A DNA stretch of 5,255 bases from an uncultured Clostridia bacterium (GTDB taxonomy: Bacteria > Bacillota > Clostridia > RUG12999): contig CALLNG010000481.1 of assembly GCA_938005345.1 (NCBI GenBank), positions 1 to 5,255 on the forward strand, given 5' to 3'. A program made the position numbers and the translations under genes. Under the pieces are notes generated by a model that had not been told where the DNA came from, ran no database searches, and saw only the letters and a program-made list of their open reading frames with translations. This document shows, piece after piece, positions 1-5,255 of this stretch. Every line of letters starts with the position of its first letter. The stretch's first letter is position 1.

Positions 1-270
1 CAGCCTCATGCACGAAGCCCATTTGCGCATTCATATGATTACTGGTTGCAACGGAGACGAAATATTAGCCATATGCGGGGGAAAGAGTATACACAAACCG
101 ATATTGGCCATCTTCTCCATATGGATCAAAGCAATGTTTCAAAAGCGGAACATGGGAAACGTTATTTTTCAATAAACCAATATCGACAGTTGGCCACCCT
201 CTTTCATACCAGCATTGATTACCTTTGCGGCTTAACAGACGATTGTTCTCCTTATGAATCTCCTGATTAG
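1..270 (+). CDS. XRE-family HTH regulator, 3' part only (cut by left edge)
   Basis: This is the C-terminal part of a DNA-binding regulator of the XRE/Cro-C1 helix-turn-helix family. The frame is open from base 1 with no stop, so the gene begins outside the window. A TTG at 46 could serve as a start, but I reject it: residues before it (PHARS near the edge, then DY) align without gaps to the inter-domain linker of the next gene (PHTRS, then DY). That implies an N-terminal HTH domain lies upstream. The visible domain has the family pattern: YTQTDIGHLLHMDQSNVSK (helices 2 and 3, the latter contacting DNA), then the EHGKRYFS turn, the helix INQYRQLATLF, and the ending TSIDYLCGLTD. It ends at TAG 268-270. 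It is a close paralog of the downstream gene and probably binds a related operator. Its target is unknown. The family call is sure; the two-domain architecture is inferred from the alignment. Confidence 0.85.
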   Translation, partial: QPHARSPFAHSYDYWLQRRRNISHMRGKEYTQTDIGHLLHMDQSNVSKAEHGKRYFSINQYRQLATLFHTSIDYLCGLTDDCSPYESPD

Positions 271-273
271 GTC

Positions 274-297
274 AGCATCCCATATAATTCTGATGCT
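274..297 (+). promoter_or_regulatory. Candidate promoter/operator: TATAAT framed by an inverted repeat
   Basis: The gap between the two regulators contains a perfect -10 hexamer, TATAAT, at 283-288. It sits between the arms AGCATC (274-279) and GATGCT (292-297), an exact 6-bp inverted repeat with a 12-bp spacer. No good -35 box is visible; the best placed hexamer, TCCTGA at 261-266, is poor. A palindrome enclosing the -10 box is where a repressor would block RNA polymerase, so self-regulation by one of the flanking HTH proteins is reasonable. That is inference. A chance AT-rich match or a weak RNA hairpin are the alternatives. Confidence 0.4.
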
Positions 298-327
298 ACA
301 CTGCCATAATAAATGATGGTGATGTTT

Positions 328-795
328 ATGCAAAATCGGTTCCATGAGCTTCGCAAGGGAAAGCACTGCTCTCAAATTCAATTACAAATTGCTTTAGGGA
401 TTGACCAATCAGATATTTCCAGAATTGAATCCGGTCAAAAAATTCCAACGCCGGAACAATGTAAACGGGCTGCGTTGTTTTTTGGCACAAGTATTGATTT
501 TATCATGTGCTTAACGCAGGAACGCCGTCCTCATACGCGCAGTGGTTCTCCCCTCTCGCCGGACTATTTGCGTAAACGAATGGGAGATGTGGCAAAACTA
601 CGTAAAAAATACTATACACAGGCACAAATTGGTCAATTAATCGGTATGAATCAAAGTAATATTTCTAAAGTGGAACTGGGAAAACGGTATCTTTCTACAG
701 AACAATATATCAAACTTGCCCAATATCTTGGCACAAGTGTTGATTATCTGTGCGCTCTAACTGACAACCTCTCTCCTTATCCCACATTACCATAA
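328..795 (+). CDS. Tandem double-HTH XRE-family transcriptional regulator
   Basis: This is a probable cytoplasmic DNA-binding regulator with two Cro/C1-type helix-turn-helix domains in one chain. Numbered from the ATG at 328 (155 aa), domain 1 spans about residues 5-63, with recognition segment GIDQSDISRIESGQ and the ending GTSIDFIMCLT. A linker of about 20 residues rich in R, S and P follows. Domain 2 spans about 84-146, with GMNQSNISKVELGKRYLS and the ending GTSVDYLCALT. The two domains resemble each other, and domain 2 plus linker matches the upstream gene more closely, so the locus grew by domain and gene duplication. There are in-frame ATGs at 313, 316, 322 and 328. I prefer 328 because GGTGAT (318-323), a weak anti-SD match, lies 4 nt before it and MQNRFHELRK is a typical family N-terminus. 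The upstream starts have no visible ribosome site. Two fused HTH domains could bind DNA as a pseudo-dimer. No ligand or protease domain is present. The target is unknown. Confidence 0.9.
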   Translation: MQNRFHELRKGKHCSQIQLQIALGIDQSDISRIESGQKIPTPEQCKRAALFFGTSIDFIMCLTQERRPHTRSGSPLSPDYLRKRMGDVAKLRKKYYTQAQIGQLIGMNQSNISKVELGKRYLSTEQYIKLAQYLGTSVDYLCALTDNLSPYPTLP

Positions 796-821
796 AAAAT
801 CCAGGTCTGCACCTGGATTTT
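796..821. terminator. Bidirectional intrinsic terminator
   Basis: A perfect 11-bp stem, AAAATCCAGGT (796-806) and ACCTGGATTTT (811-821), encloses the 4-nt loop CTGC. It starts at the base after the TAA of the double-HTH gene. On the + strand it runs into TTTTGATTTATTT. On the - strand the stem is followed by a run of six T. It can therefore end the rightward regulator transcript and also the leftward transcript of the toxin-antitoxin remnant, whose reconstructed stop lies 26 bp away. Confidence 0.85.
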
Positions 822-846
822 GATTTATTTGGAGTATCGGATCCAT

Positions 847-1108
847 CTATTGAAATAAACCACCATATGACCCTGTTCTTGTTAGATATGCGAACGTGTT
901 TTTTCTACAATTTCATATACCAACAGACAATCTGGCTGTATGTAGCCGTTCACGGCATCCTTTATATTGACTGTTCAATGCATGATCTCTATTTTTTCTG
1001 GTAAAACCTATTCATTTGTCAAACAGGTAACCGCGCCTTCCATTAAAGCGATGTCCTATTCATAGTTTTGTACCATTTTAATTCTTTTTGAAACTTGTCT
1101 GTTTCCAT
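847..1108 (-). pseudogene. Decayed RelE/YafQ-type toxin gene
   Basis: These are the remains of an mRNA-interferase toxin of the RelE/YafQ superfamily. No single frame is open, but fragments in order restore one protein of about 87 residues, near the family's usual 90. The first is METDKFQKELKWYKTMN from ATG 1108, then DIALMEGAVTCLTNE, a TAG (1010-1008), VLPEK, RDHALNSQYKGCRER, YIQPDCLLVYEIVEK and NTFAYLTRTGSYGGLF, ending at TAG 849-847. This matches what I know of the family: the LPE..RDH segment, the KG.RE..I.PDWLL.Y core strand and the C-terminal L.RTGSH.DLF. Lesions are a shift near 1058, the TAG, a one-base loss in an A6 run (997-992), a one-base gain near 945, and a one-base loss in another A6 run (904-899). 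AGGA at 1117-1120 is a plausible ribosome site, 8 nt before the start. The gene begins 5 nt after the reconstructed antitoxin stop. The product cannot be active. Family assignment is by eye; the number of lesions makes sequencing error unlikely. Confidence 0.8.
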
Positions 1109-1113
1109 AAATT

Positions 1114-1393
1114 TTATCCTTCCTTTTGCTCATCTTCCATCAATTCCACAAAACCAGAATATATCTTTTTATGTGGAGTCTTTCTTGAATTGTTTCACTT
1201 CTTCCATTCCTTCTGGTGTCTATGCATTTGGTACGTCTAACTTCATTTCAGTAGGAATCCGTTTCTCTTGGATTTCGGCGCGCGCAAACACCAGAAGCGC
1301 CATAGACAGGGTTATGCCAAATTCCGTGCACAATGCGTCAAATTTCCGTTTCAATCCCGCGTCCCTGCGGATGCGCAAGGACGTTTGTTTCAT
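1114..1393 (-). pseudogene. Decayed RelB/DinJ-type antitoxin gene
   Basis: This is the antitoxin partner of the broken RelE-type toxin just downstream. From ATG 1393 the frame gives 57 residues with the RelB/DinJ ribbon-helix-helix start: SLRIRRDAGLKRKFDAL, then EFGITLSMALLVFARAEI, then KRIPTEMKLDVPNA. A TAG at 1222-1220 follows, where relatives usually have an acidic residue. The same frame continues as TPEGMEEVKQFKKDST to a TAA (1171-1169). One base shifted, the C-terminus continues as KKIYSGFVELMEDEQKEG to TAA 1116-1114. The restored product would be about 92 residues, normal for the family. An ATG at 1438 also opens this frame, but 1393 is preferred because AGGTG (1401-1405) lies 7 nt before it. 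The surviving 57 residues keep the DNA-binding and dimerisation half and lose the toxin-wrapping half. They may still be translated; whether they do anything is unknown. Confidence 0.8.
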
Positions 1394-1442
1394 ATTTTCA
1401 CACCTGATACATGGTATGCCGTTTTGCACATTTCTCAACTTC

Positions 1443-1458
1443 TTTCACACCTATTGTA
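1443..1458 (-). promoter_or_regulatory. Possible relic promoter of the toxin-antitoxin remnant
   Basis: On the - strand a TACAAT (ATTGTA on +, 1453-1458) matches the -10 consensus at five of six bases and lies about 60 bp before the antitoxin ATG. No convincing -35 box is present. Directly after it is AGGTGTGAAA (1443-1452 in + coordinates), which recurs exactly at 1396-1405, where it contains the antitoxin's ribosome site. RelB-type antitoxins normally repress their own promoter, so a repeat here could be an old operator, but two 10-bp copies are weak evidence. Apart from this the 1394-1484 stretch shows nothing I can assign. Confidence 0.25.
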
Positions 1459-1484
1459 TGCATTTTTTCATGCGGCACAGCCGA

Positions 1485-1527
1485 AAAAGGACGCACGGTT
1501 CCCCATGGGGTGACGGTGCGTCCTTTT
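1485..1527 (-). terminator. Intrinsic terminator of the surface-protein operon
   Basis: The arms AAAAGGACGCAC (1485-1496) and GTGCGTCCTTTT (1516-1527) pair perfectly over 12 bp. The 19-bp interior contains a second palindrome, CCCCATGGGG (1501-1510), that extends the hairpin. On the - strand the stem ends in a run of T. It lies about 50 bp after the stop of the SLH protein gene, so it is the natural end of that operon. It also separates the operon from the antitoxin remnant, which reads in the same direction. The + strand could also use it. Confidence 0.8.
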
Positions 1528-1575
1528 CCGGTTTCAAGACAAGTTTATTTCATAAATAGGATTGCTTCGCCTGGA

Positions 1576-3222
1576 TTATCCAATCATTTCATAGACCATT
1601 TTCGCAGCCTGTGCACGTGTTGCCGATTCCACCGGTGCAAAAGAACCGTCGCCCATGCCGGACAAAATGCCCGTTTGCTGCATTTGGTAAGCCGCGTCCA
1701 CCGCATAGTCGCTGATGAGCGCTTCGTCGGTAAACGGCACTTTTTCCTGCTGCGCTTCCGGCAACATTCCCGCTACTCCCATAGCCCGGTATGCAAACAC
1801 TGCCATATCCTGGCGGCTGATTTGCTGGCCAATCCCAAACGTCCCATCCCCCATGCCGGAGGTGATACCCAGTTCTTTTGCGGTGCTGATATATGGCGCA
1901 TACCAAGCGTTCTGATCCACATCCGAAAACTCTACCGGTTCGCCTGTGCCTTCCAGTTCCAGCGCCACCAGCAAAATTTTCAAAAACTCTTCCCGCGTGA
2001 TACTGCGTTCCGGTTCAAACCCGCCAGCGCCATTGCCGCTGACAATTTGCAGTTCCGCTAAATAATCCACAGCCGTTGCCGCCCAAGGGCTGGTCTGCAT
2101 ATCGTTAAAATATTGGCTCAAATTTCCGGTGGACGGCTCGCCCGGGTCATTGGGCTGAGGCAAATTCGCATCATCGCTGATGATGGTTTCATTGCTGCTG
2201 TTGCCGCGGCCTCCTCCGCCGCCAGATCCACCGCCACCGACGTTGGTGTTAGCGTTTCCTGTCCCTTTTAGCTGCACCACCAGCTGGTTAAACCGTGCTG
2301 CAATCTGCGCAGTGGATTGATACGTGGTGTTTTTCATCTGTTTGAACACTTCCGGTGCTTCCGTATCCGGGTTCAGCCCCGCAAAGTCTCCTATGAAAGA
2401 AATACCGATTTCTTTGCTGTATTTACGCAGCACTGTTTCCAGGCTGCTCCAATTTGTGCCATTGACCAGCGGCACAATCAAAGATTGGGTATACGCTGCT
2501 TTCACATCCTCCACACTGCTATAGGCCGGAGATGGATGCAGCATTCCCTCAAACACCTGCTCCTGATAGGAGGCTTCCAGTTTGCCAAAATCAGAAGTTT
2601 CGTCCATATCAAGCTGCAAAAACTCTTCGTTATAAGTGTCAATCAGCGTTTTCACTTCCGCTGCTGTGGCAGCCTTGTTCAGGCCGTCGATCATGGTGTA
2701 CATCCGGATGTCGCGGCGCAGCTGGGTAGCGGCGTCGTCCCCCTCGTAAGGTAACTGTTTCAGCACATTTTCATAAACATCGCCCCATTGGGACATGTCA
2801 TCCCATGCTTGCTGTTCCAGCGCCAATTCCTGCCAATAGGTTTGCAGCGCGCTGCCTAAATCCTCCGCGTTCTGTGCCGCATTTACACTCTCTATGGCAT
2901 ACGCTTGGGATTCATTGTTAGCATAGAATTGGGTATAGATTTCGCCATTGACCGTGAATACATATTCTCCGGTTTCATCCGTTGTCCCATCCATGGGGAT
3001 GATAAACGTTTGGCTCTCTCCTTCGGCGCTGTCGCCGATGTAGATTTCCTGTCCCGACGGGTTTTTCACGCGGATTGCCGCGTCAGCTTCTGCAACTACC
3101 ACCTGAAAATTTCCATCGCCATTTATTTGTATTGTCACCGCCGCGCCGGCGGCTGCCGCAGCGCAGCTCCAAATCCCTGTGAGCACCGCTGCCAAGCAAA
3201 ACATCATGATTCGTTTCATCAT
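1576..3222 (-). CDS. Secreted protein with three C-terminal SLH domains
   Basis: This is a 548-residue exported protein, probably held on the cell surface. It starts with a signal peptide: MKR, a hydrophobic core to about residue 19, then an alanine-rich cleavage region near 21-28. Cys20 follows IWS, a poor lipobox, so signal peptidase I is likelier than lipoprotein processing. Residues about 29-105 look like a beta-strand domain. Residues 110-320 are mostly helical and acidic, with no family I recognise. Residues 328-340 are a glycine-rich linker. Three SLH repeats fill about 374-424, 432-482 and 497-547, each with a G.G...F turn (SGNGAGGF, SGMGDGTF, SGMGDGSF) followed by a variant of the ITRAE motif (ITRE, ISRQ, ATRA). 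SLH trimers are known to bind pyruvylated secondary cell-wall polysaccharide. AGGAG (3227-3231) lies 4 nt before ATG 3222 and 7 nt before ATG 3219; spacing favours 3219, a one-residue difference. The gene follows the upstream surface-protein gene by 30 bp, indicating one operon. The N-terminal function is unknown. Confidence 0.93.
   Translation of the reverse strand: MMKRIMMFCLAAVLTGIWSCAAAAAGAAVTIQINGDGNFQVVVAEADAAIRVKNPSGQEIYIGDSAEGESQTFIIPMDGTTDETGEYVFTVNGEIYTQFYANNESQAYAIESVNAAQNAEDLGSALQTYWQELALEQQAWDDMSQWGDVYENVLKQLPYEGDDAATQLRRDIRMYTMIDGLNKAATAAEVKTLIDTYNEEFLQLDMDETSDFGKLEASYQEQVFEGMLHPSPAYSSVEDVKAAYTQSLIVPLVNGTNWSSLETVLRKYSKEIGISFIGDFAGLNPDTEAPEVFKQMKNTTYQSTAQIAARFNQLVVQLKGTGNANTNVGGGGSGGGGGRGNSSNETIISDDANLPQPNDPGEPSTGNLSQYFNDMQTSPWAATAVDYLAELQIVSGNGAGGFEPERSITREEFLKILLVALELEGTGEPVEFSDVDQNAWYAPYISTAKELGITSGMGDGTFGIGQQISRQDMAVFAYRAMGVAGMLPEAQQEKVPFTDEALISDYAVDAAYQMQQTGILSGMGDGSFAPVESATRAQAAKMVYEMIG
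2203..2241 (-). repeat. Glycine-rich linker-coding stretch
   Basis: This is a run of GGN codons inside the SLH protein gene, coding VGGGGSGGGGGRG (about residues 328-340). It separates the helical N-terminal region from the SLH anchor. The codons are varied (ggt, ggc, gga), so this is a selected flexible linker rather than a slipping microsatellite. A short acidic and proline-containing stretch follows before the first SLH repeat. Confidence 0.7.
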
Positions 3223-3252
3223 TTCGCTCCTCTCCCATTCCAGCGCAATCCG

Positions 3253-5255
3253 TTATTCCGTTTCAAATACGACAATGTCTCTTGTGCTGCCGTAATAGCA
3301 ATAAATCAAAACATCATTGGAACTTTCCAAATCTTTGGTTTCCCCATAGGTCGAGATGTCGTCCACGCTGCCAAGGCGCACGGTATCTTCTGCCAAATCA
3401 ACCACCGTGATACGGTCAATTTCAAAACCGATGGTTTCGGTCAATTCCTCATTGAGCGCTACCACAAGCACCTCGTTGTTTCTAAACATGGCTTTCCCGT
3501 AGGTCACCACATCCTTGGCTGTATAGCTCGAATTACTCATGCCATATTCCTGCGGATTGTCGATATCAAAGACCTGCTGAATCGCTGTGATGCGCTCATT
3601 GTTGAGCGCAATGGCAAGAATGTCGCCACGCTCCAGCTGGGCCACCTGGTCTGATAGGTTGCTATCCACTTCATAGGACACTTCCGCTCCCCGAAACGTC
3701 CCGCGCAGCTGATAGACATTTTCATAGTCCTCATTGAGCGCGCGTACAACTTGGTCAACCGTGAATACACCGTTCCAGATACCAATTTGGGCAGAACCCG
3801 AATCCGTTTCCGAATAGACAAGCAGCACCTCCGGCACCAGCGCGTCATCCATGCAATAGGCTTCAATGTAATATCTTCCGTCATAAGCAAAATAGTTAGA
3901 ATTGGTAACGATATAATCATCAGTGCGTCCCAAATCCTGCGGAAGAGCCAGCACCTGCGTGCTGCTGGCACACGCAACGCGTCCGCTAAACAACATTCCT
4001 TTATAGGTTAACTGGGTATCCGCACTCGCCACACTCAGTTCCATGGAGTTTTCGTTTTCCGTTTCCGTTTTCACCACGGTGTCGATTGCATTGATTTCTC
4101 CCTTGCTGTTTTTCCGGTAACGAATGAGCTGGGACATCCCATTTGTCCGGGTGCTCATTTTTGCGCTTTCTTCCAGCGCTTTGATGGATTCGTCAATCGT
4201 GAGTTTCTTATCGTCAATGGTCAGGTTTTCCGCCCCGTCTAGAATTTGCTCGGAATTGCTGCTCATGTCAAAAATCTGGAACTGCATTCTGGTGGACAAA
4301 TTGCCTGCTTTCCCCGCTTTGACGAGGTACGCATAACTTTCTTCCGAAATGTCTTTACGAAATGCCGCCACTTTCCCGAACATATCCAAATGGAATGTCC
4401 CGTTTTCCCCCACTTTCATGGGTTCTTTTTCAGAAGAGGCAATGAAATATTCCACGCCGCCTACCGTTACGGTATCATCCCCCATGGCTTCAATGGTACC
4501 GGAGAAACTGTTGGAGGTCACCACCAGTTTGGCATATTCCCCGTCCTTACTCACCGCAGCGGACACAATATCCCACTCTTTGATAAATAGGAAATCCTCC
4601 GGGAATCCGTCCCGCGTGATGGTATATTCTGCGTCTGCCAACTTCAAAATCGGCTGGTCATATTGGTCGGAGATGGTTTCGTTTTGCGCACTGACGCCCA
4701 ATACGGCATAATTTACATAATTGTCAATCCACACCGCGTCCGCAACGCCGTCGTTGCCGCGGTCAATCAAGGTGAGCAAACCGTTTTCCGGTTTCATGTC
4801 CGCATCGGTAGCGTCCAGCAGCGCTTTGCCGTTATAAATCATATCCGCGGTAGCAGACACCGGCATGCGCTGCCGGCGGTTGTCCTGGGAAAATTCTACG
4901 CTGCGCAGCGTGGTAGCGTCCATAATGTCATCGCTTTGCACTTCCAACACAGTATTGAGCCGTTGATATTCAAACGCCATCACGGTTCCCTCATCATCCT
5001 CTAATTCCTGATGGATGTAAGCCCTCACCTGGTATCCCAGATAGTTTTCAATTCCAGACTCGCCCGCACTGCAAAACAGGTTGTCAATCATGACCCAGCC
5101 TTTGTCCAAGCCATTGCTGGACGCAAGATGGGTATACGCATTGGCGCTGACCGTTCCCTTATACTGGTAAATATTGCGGCGTTCGCTCCAAAACGTTTTT
5201 CCTTTTTCTGTTACATAGGTTTGCTGCGCGCCGTATTCTTTTTGATAACGGAGGT
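3253..5255 (-). CDS. Large beta-rich surface-type protein, 5' end beyond right edge
   Basis: This gene runs off the right edge. The frame stays open for 48 codons upstream of a TTG at 5109, reading LRYQKEYGAQQTYVTEK and on, so that TTG is not the start. The visible part is 667 residues short of its N-terminus by an unknown amount and ends at TAA 3253-3255. Composition is acidic, threonine- and serine-rich, with alternating hydrophobic strands, typical of extracellular Gram-positive proteins. Possible repeated beta modules begin KGTVSANAYTHL, SGTIEAMGDDTVTVGG and NGVFTVDQVVRALNE. The segment with DRGNDGVAD (4738-4764) fits a DxxxDGxxD calcium-loop pattern. The part around VVRALNEDYENVYQLRG and LERGDILAIALNNERI resembles, from memory, repeats in SLH-bearing surface proteins of Clostridia; such proteins often carry SLH domains at the missing end. 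No catalytic motif or membrane anchor is visible. It precedes the SLH gene by 30 bp and is probably co-transcribed. Function is unassigned. Roughly 666 residues are seen. Confidence 0.85.
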   Translation of the reverse strand, partial: LRYQKEYGAQQTYVTEKGKTFWSERRNIYQYKGTVSANAYTHLASSNGLDKGWVMIDNLFCSAGESGIENYLGYQVRAYIHQELEDDEGTVMAFEYQRLNTVLEVQSDDIMDATTLRSVEFSQDNRRQRMPVSATADMIYNGKALLDATDADMKPENGLLTLIDRGNDGVADAVWIDNYVNYAVLGVSAQNETISDQYDQPILKLADAEYTITRDGFPEDFLFIKEWDIVSAAVSKDGEYAKLVVTSNSFSGTIEAMGDDTVTVGGVEYFIASSEKEPMKVGENGTFHLDMFGKVAAFRKDISEESYAYLVKAGKAGNLSTRMQFQIFDMSSNSEQILDGAENLTIDDKKLTIDESIKALEESAKMSTRTNGMSQLIRYRKNSKGEINAIDTVVKTETENENSMELSVASADTQLTYKGMLFSGRVACASSTQVLALPQDLGRTDDYIVTNSNYFAYDGRYYIEAYCMDDALVPEVLLVYSETDSGSAQIGIWNGVFTVDQVVRALNEDYENVYQLRGTFRGAEVSYEVDSNLSDQVAQLERGDILAIALNNERITAIQQVFDIDNPQEYGMSNSSYTAKDVVTYGKAMFRNNEVLVVALNEELTETIGFEIDRITVVDLAEDTVRLGSVDDISTYGETKDLESSNDVLIYCYYGSTRDIVVFETE

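Noticed and set aside
46..270. Complete 74-residue single-HTH gene starting at TTG 46
   Set aside because: The sequence before TTG 46 aligns residue for residue with the inter-domain linker of the next gene, and the frame is open to the edge. It is a truncated longer gene.
892..997. Phase-variable on/off switching of the toxin through A runs
   Set aside because: The runs are only six bases, and other lesions (a TAG and two further shifts) would keep the gene off in any phase.
1008..1222. TAG read as an amino acid (stop-codon recoding), since both broken genes carry TAG where Glu or Gln would fit
   Set aside because: Frameshifts also disrupt the same genes, and the upstream HTH gene and the reconstructed toxin themselves end in TAG. 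Ordinary decay explains it.
1485..1527. Inverted repeat as a transposon end or attachment site
   Set aside because: The T tract, the position 50 bp after a stop codon and the absence of transposase or target duplication all fit an intrinsic terminator.
1095..1559. Open + strand frame of 154 codons with a possible hydrophobic start
   Set aside because: It is antisense to the antitoxin remnant and runs through the operon terminator hairpin. The protein has no recognisable domain, and the - strand reading explains the sequence better.
1540..1560. Small AT-rich inverted repeat TTTAT/ATAAA after the SLH gene
   Set aside because: It is only 5 bp with a tiny loop in AT-rich sequence, expected by chance.
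1715..4711. Several + strand open frames of 60-250 codons across the surface operon
   Set aside because: They are antisense shadows of two clearly coding - strand genes. They show no domains and lack convincing ribosome sites.
3253..5109. Complete 618-residue protein starting at TTG 5109
   Set aside because: The frame continues open to the right edge with strand-like sequence of the same character, so the true start is outside the window.

Overview
The window looks like chromosomal DNA of a Gram-positive Clostridia-type bacterium (Firmicutes). The evidence is a secreted protein with three SLH (S-layer homology) domains, Shine-Dalgarno sites of the AGGAG type, short intergenic gaps and small XRE-type regulators. 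No rRNA, tRNA or taxonomic marker gene is present, so this placement is inference.

Layout from left to right. Positions 1-795 (+ strand) hold two tandem paralogous regulators built from XRE/Cro-C1 helix-turn-helix (HTH) domains. The first is cut by the left edge, so only its C-terminal domain and part of the linker are visible. The second is complete and has two HTH domains in one chain. The 42-57 bp between them carry a perfect TATAAT hexamer framed by a 6-bp inverted repeat, a plausible self-regulated promoter. A strong hairpin at 796-821 directly follows the second gene and can terminate transcription in both directions.

Positions 847-1393 (- strand) look empty to a simple gene caller, but they hold the remains of a RelB/DinJ-type antitoxin gene followed by a RelE/YafQ-type toxin gene. 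Reading through one TAG and one frameshift in the antitoxin, and one TAG and about four frameshifts in the toxin, restores a continuous protein of normal length in each case, in the usual antitoxin-then-toxin order with a 5-nt gap. This is a dead toxin-antitoxin module. Only the first 57 residues of the antitoxin remain translatable, behind an intact ribosome binding site.

Positions 1485-5255 (- strand) hold a two-gene cell-surface operon read leftwards. A large beta-rich surface-type protein, with its start beyond the right edge, is followed after 30 bp by a secreted protein with a signal peptide, a glycine-rich linker and three C-terminal SLH repeats. A strong hairpin terminator lies about 50 bp downstream. 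SLH domains normally anchor proteins to secondary cell-wall polysaccharide. The partner gene may belong to the same surface layer, but its own anchor would lie outside the window.

The left third is visibly more AT-rich than the surface operon, which fits a mobile or accessory character for the regulator and toxin-antitoxin segment. I found no insertion sequence, CRISPR array, RNA gene or clearly novel system. The least expected content is the reconstructed toxin-antitoxin fossil, the double-HTH paralog pair and the unassigned large surface protein.
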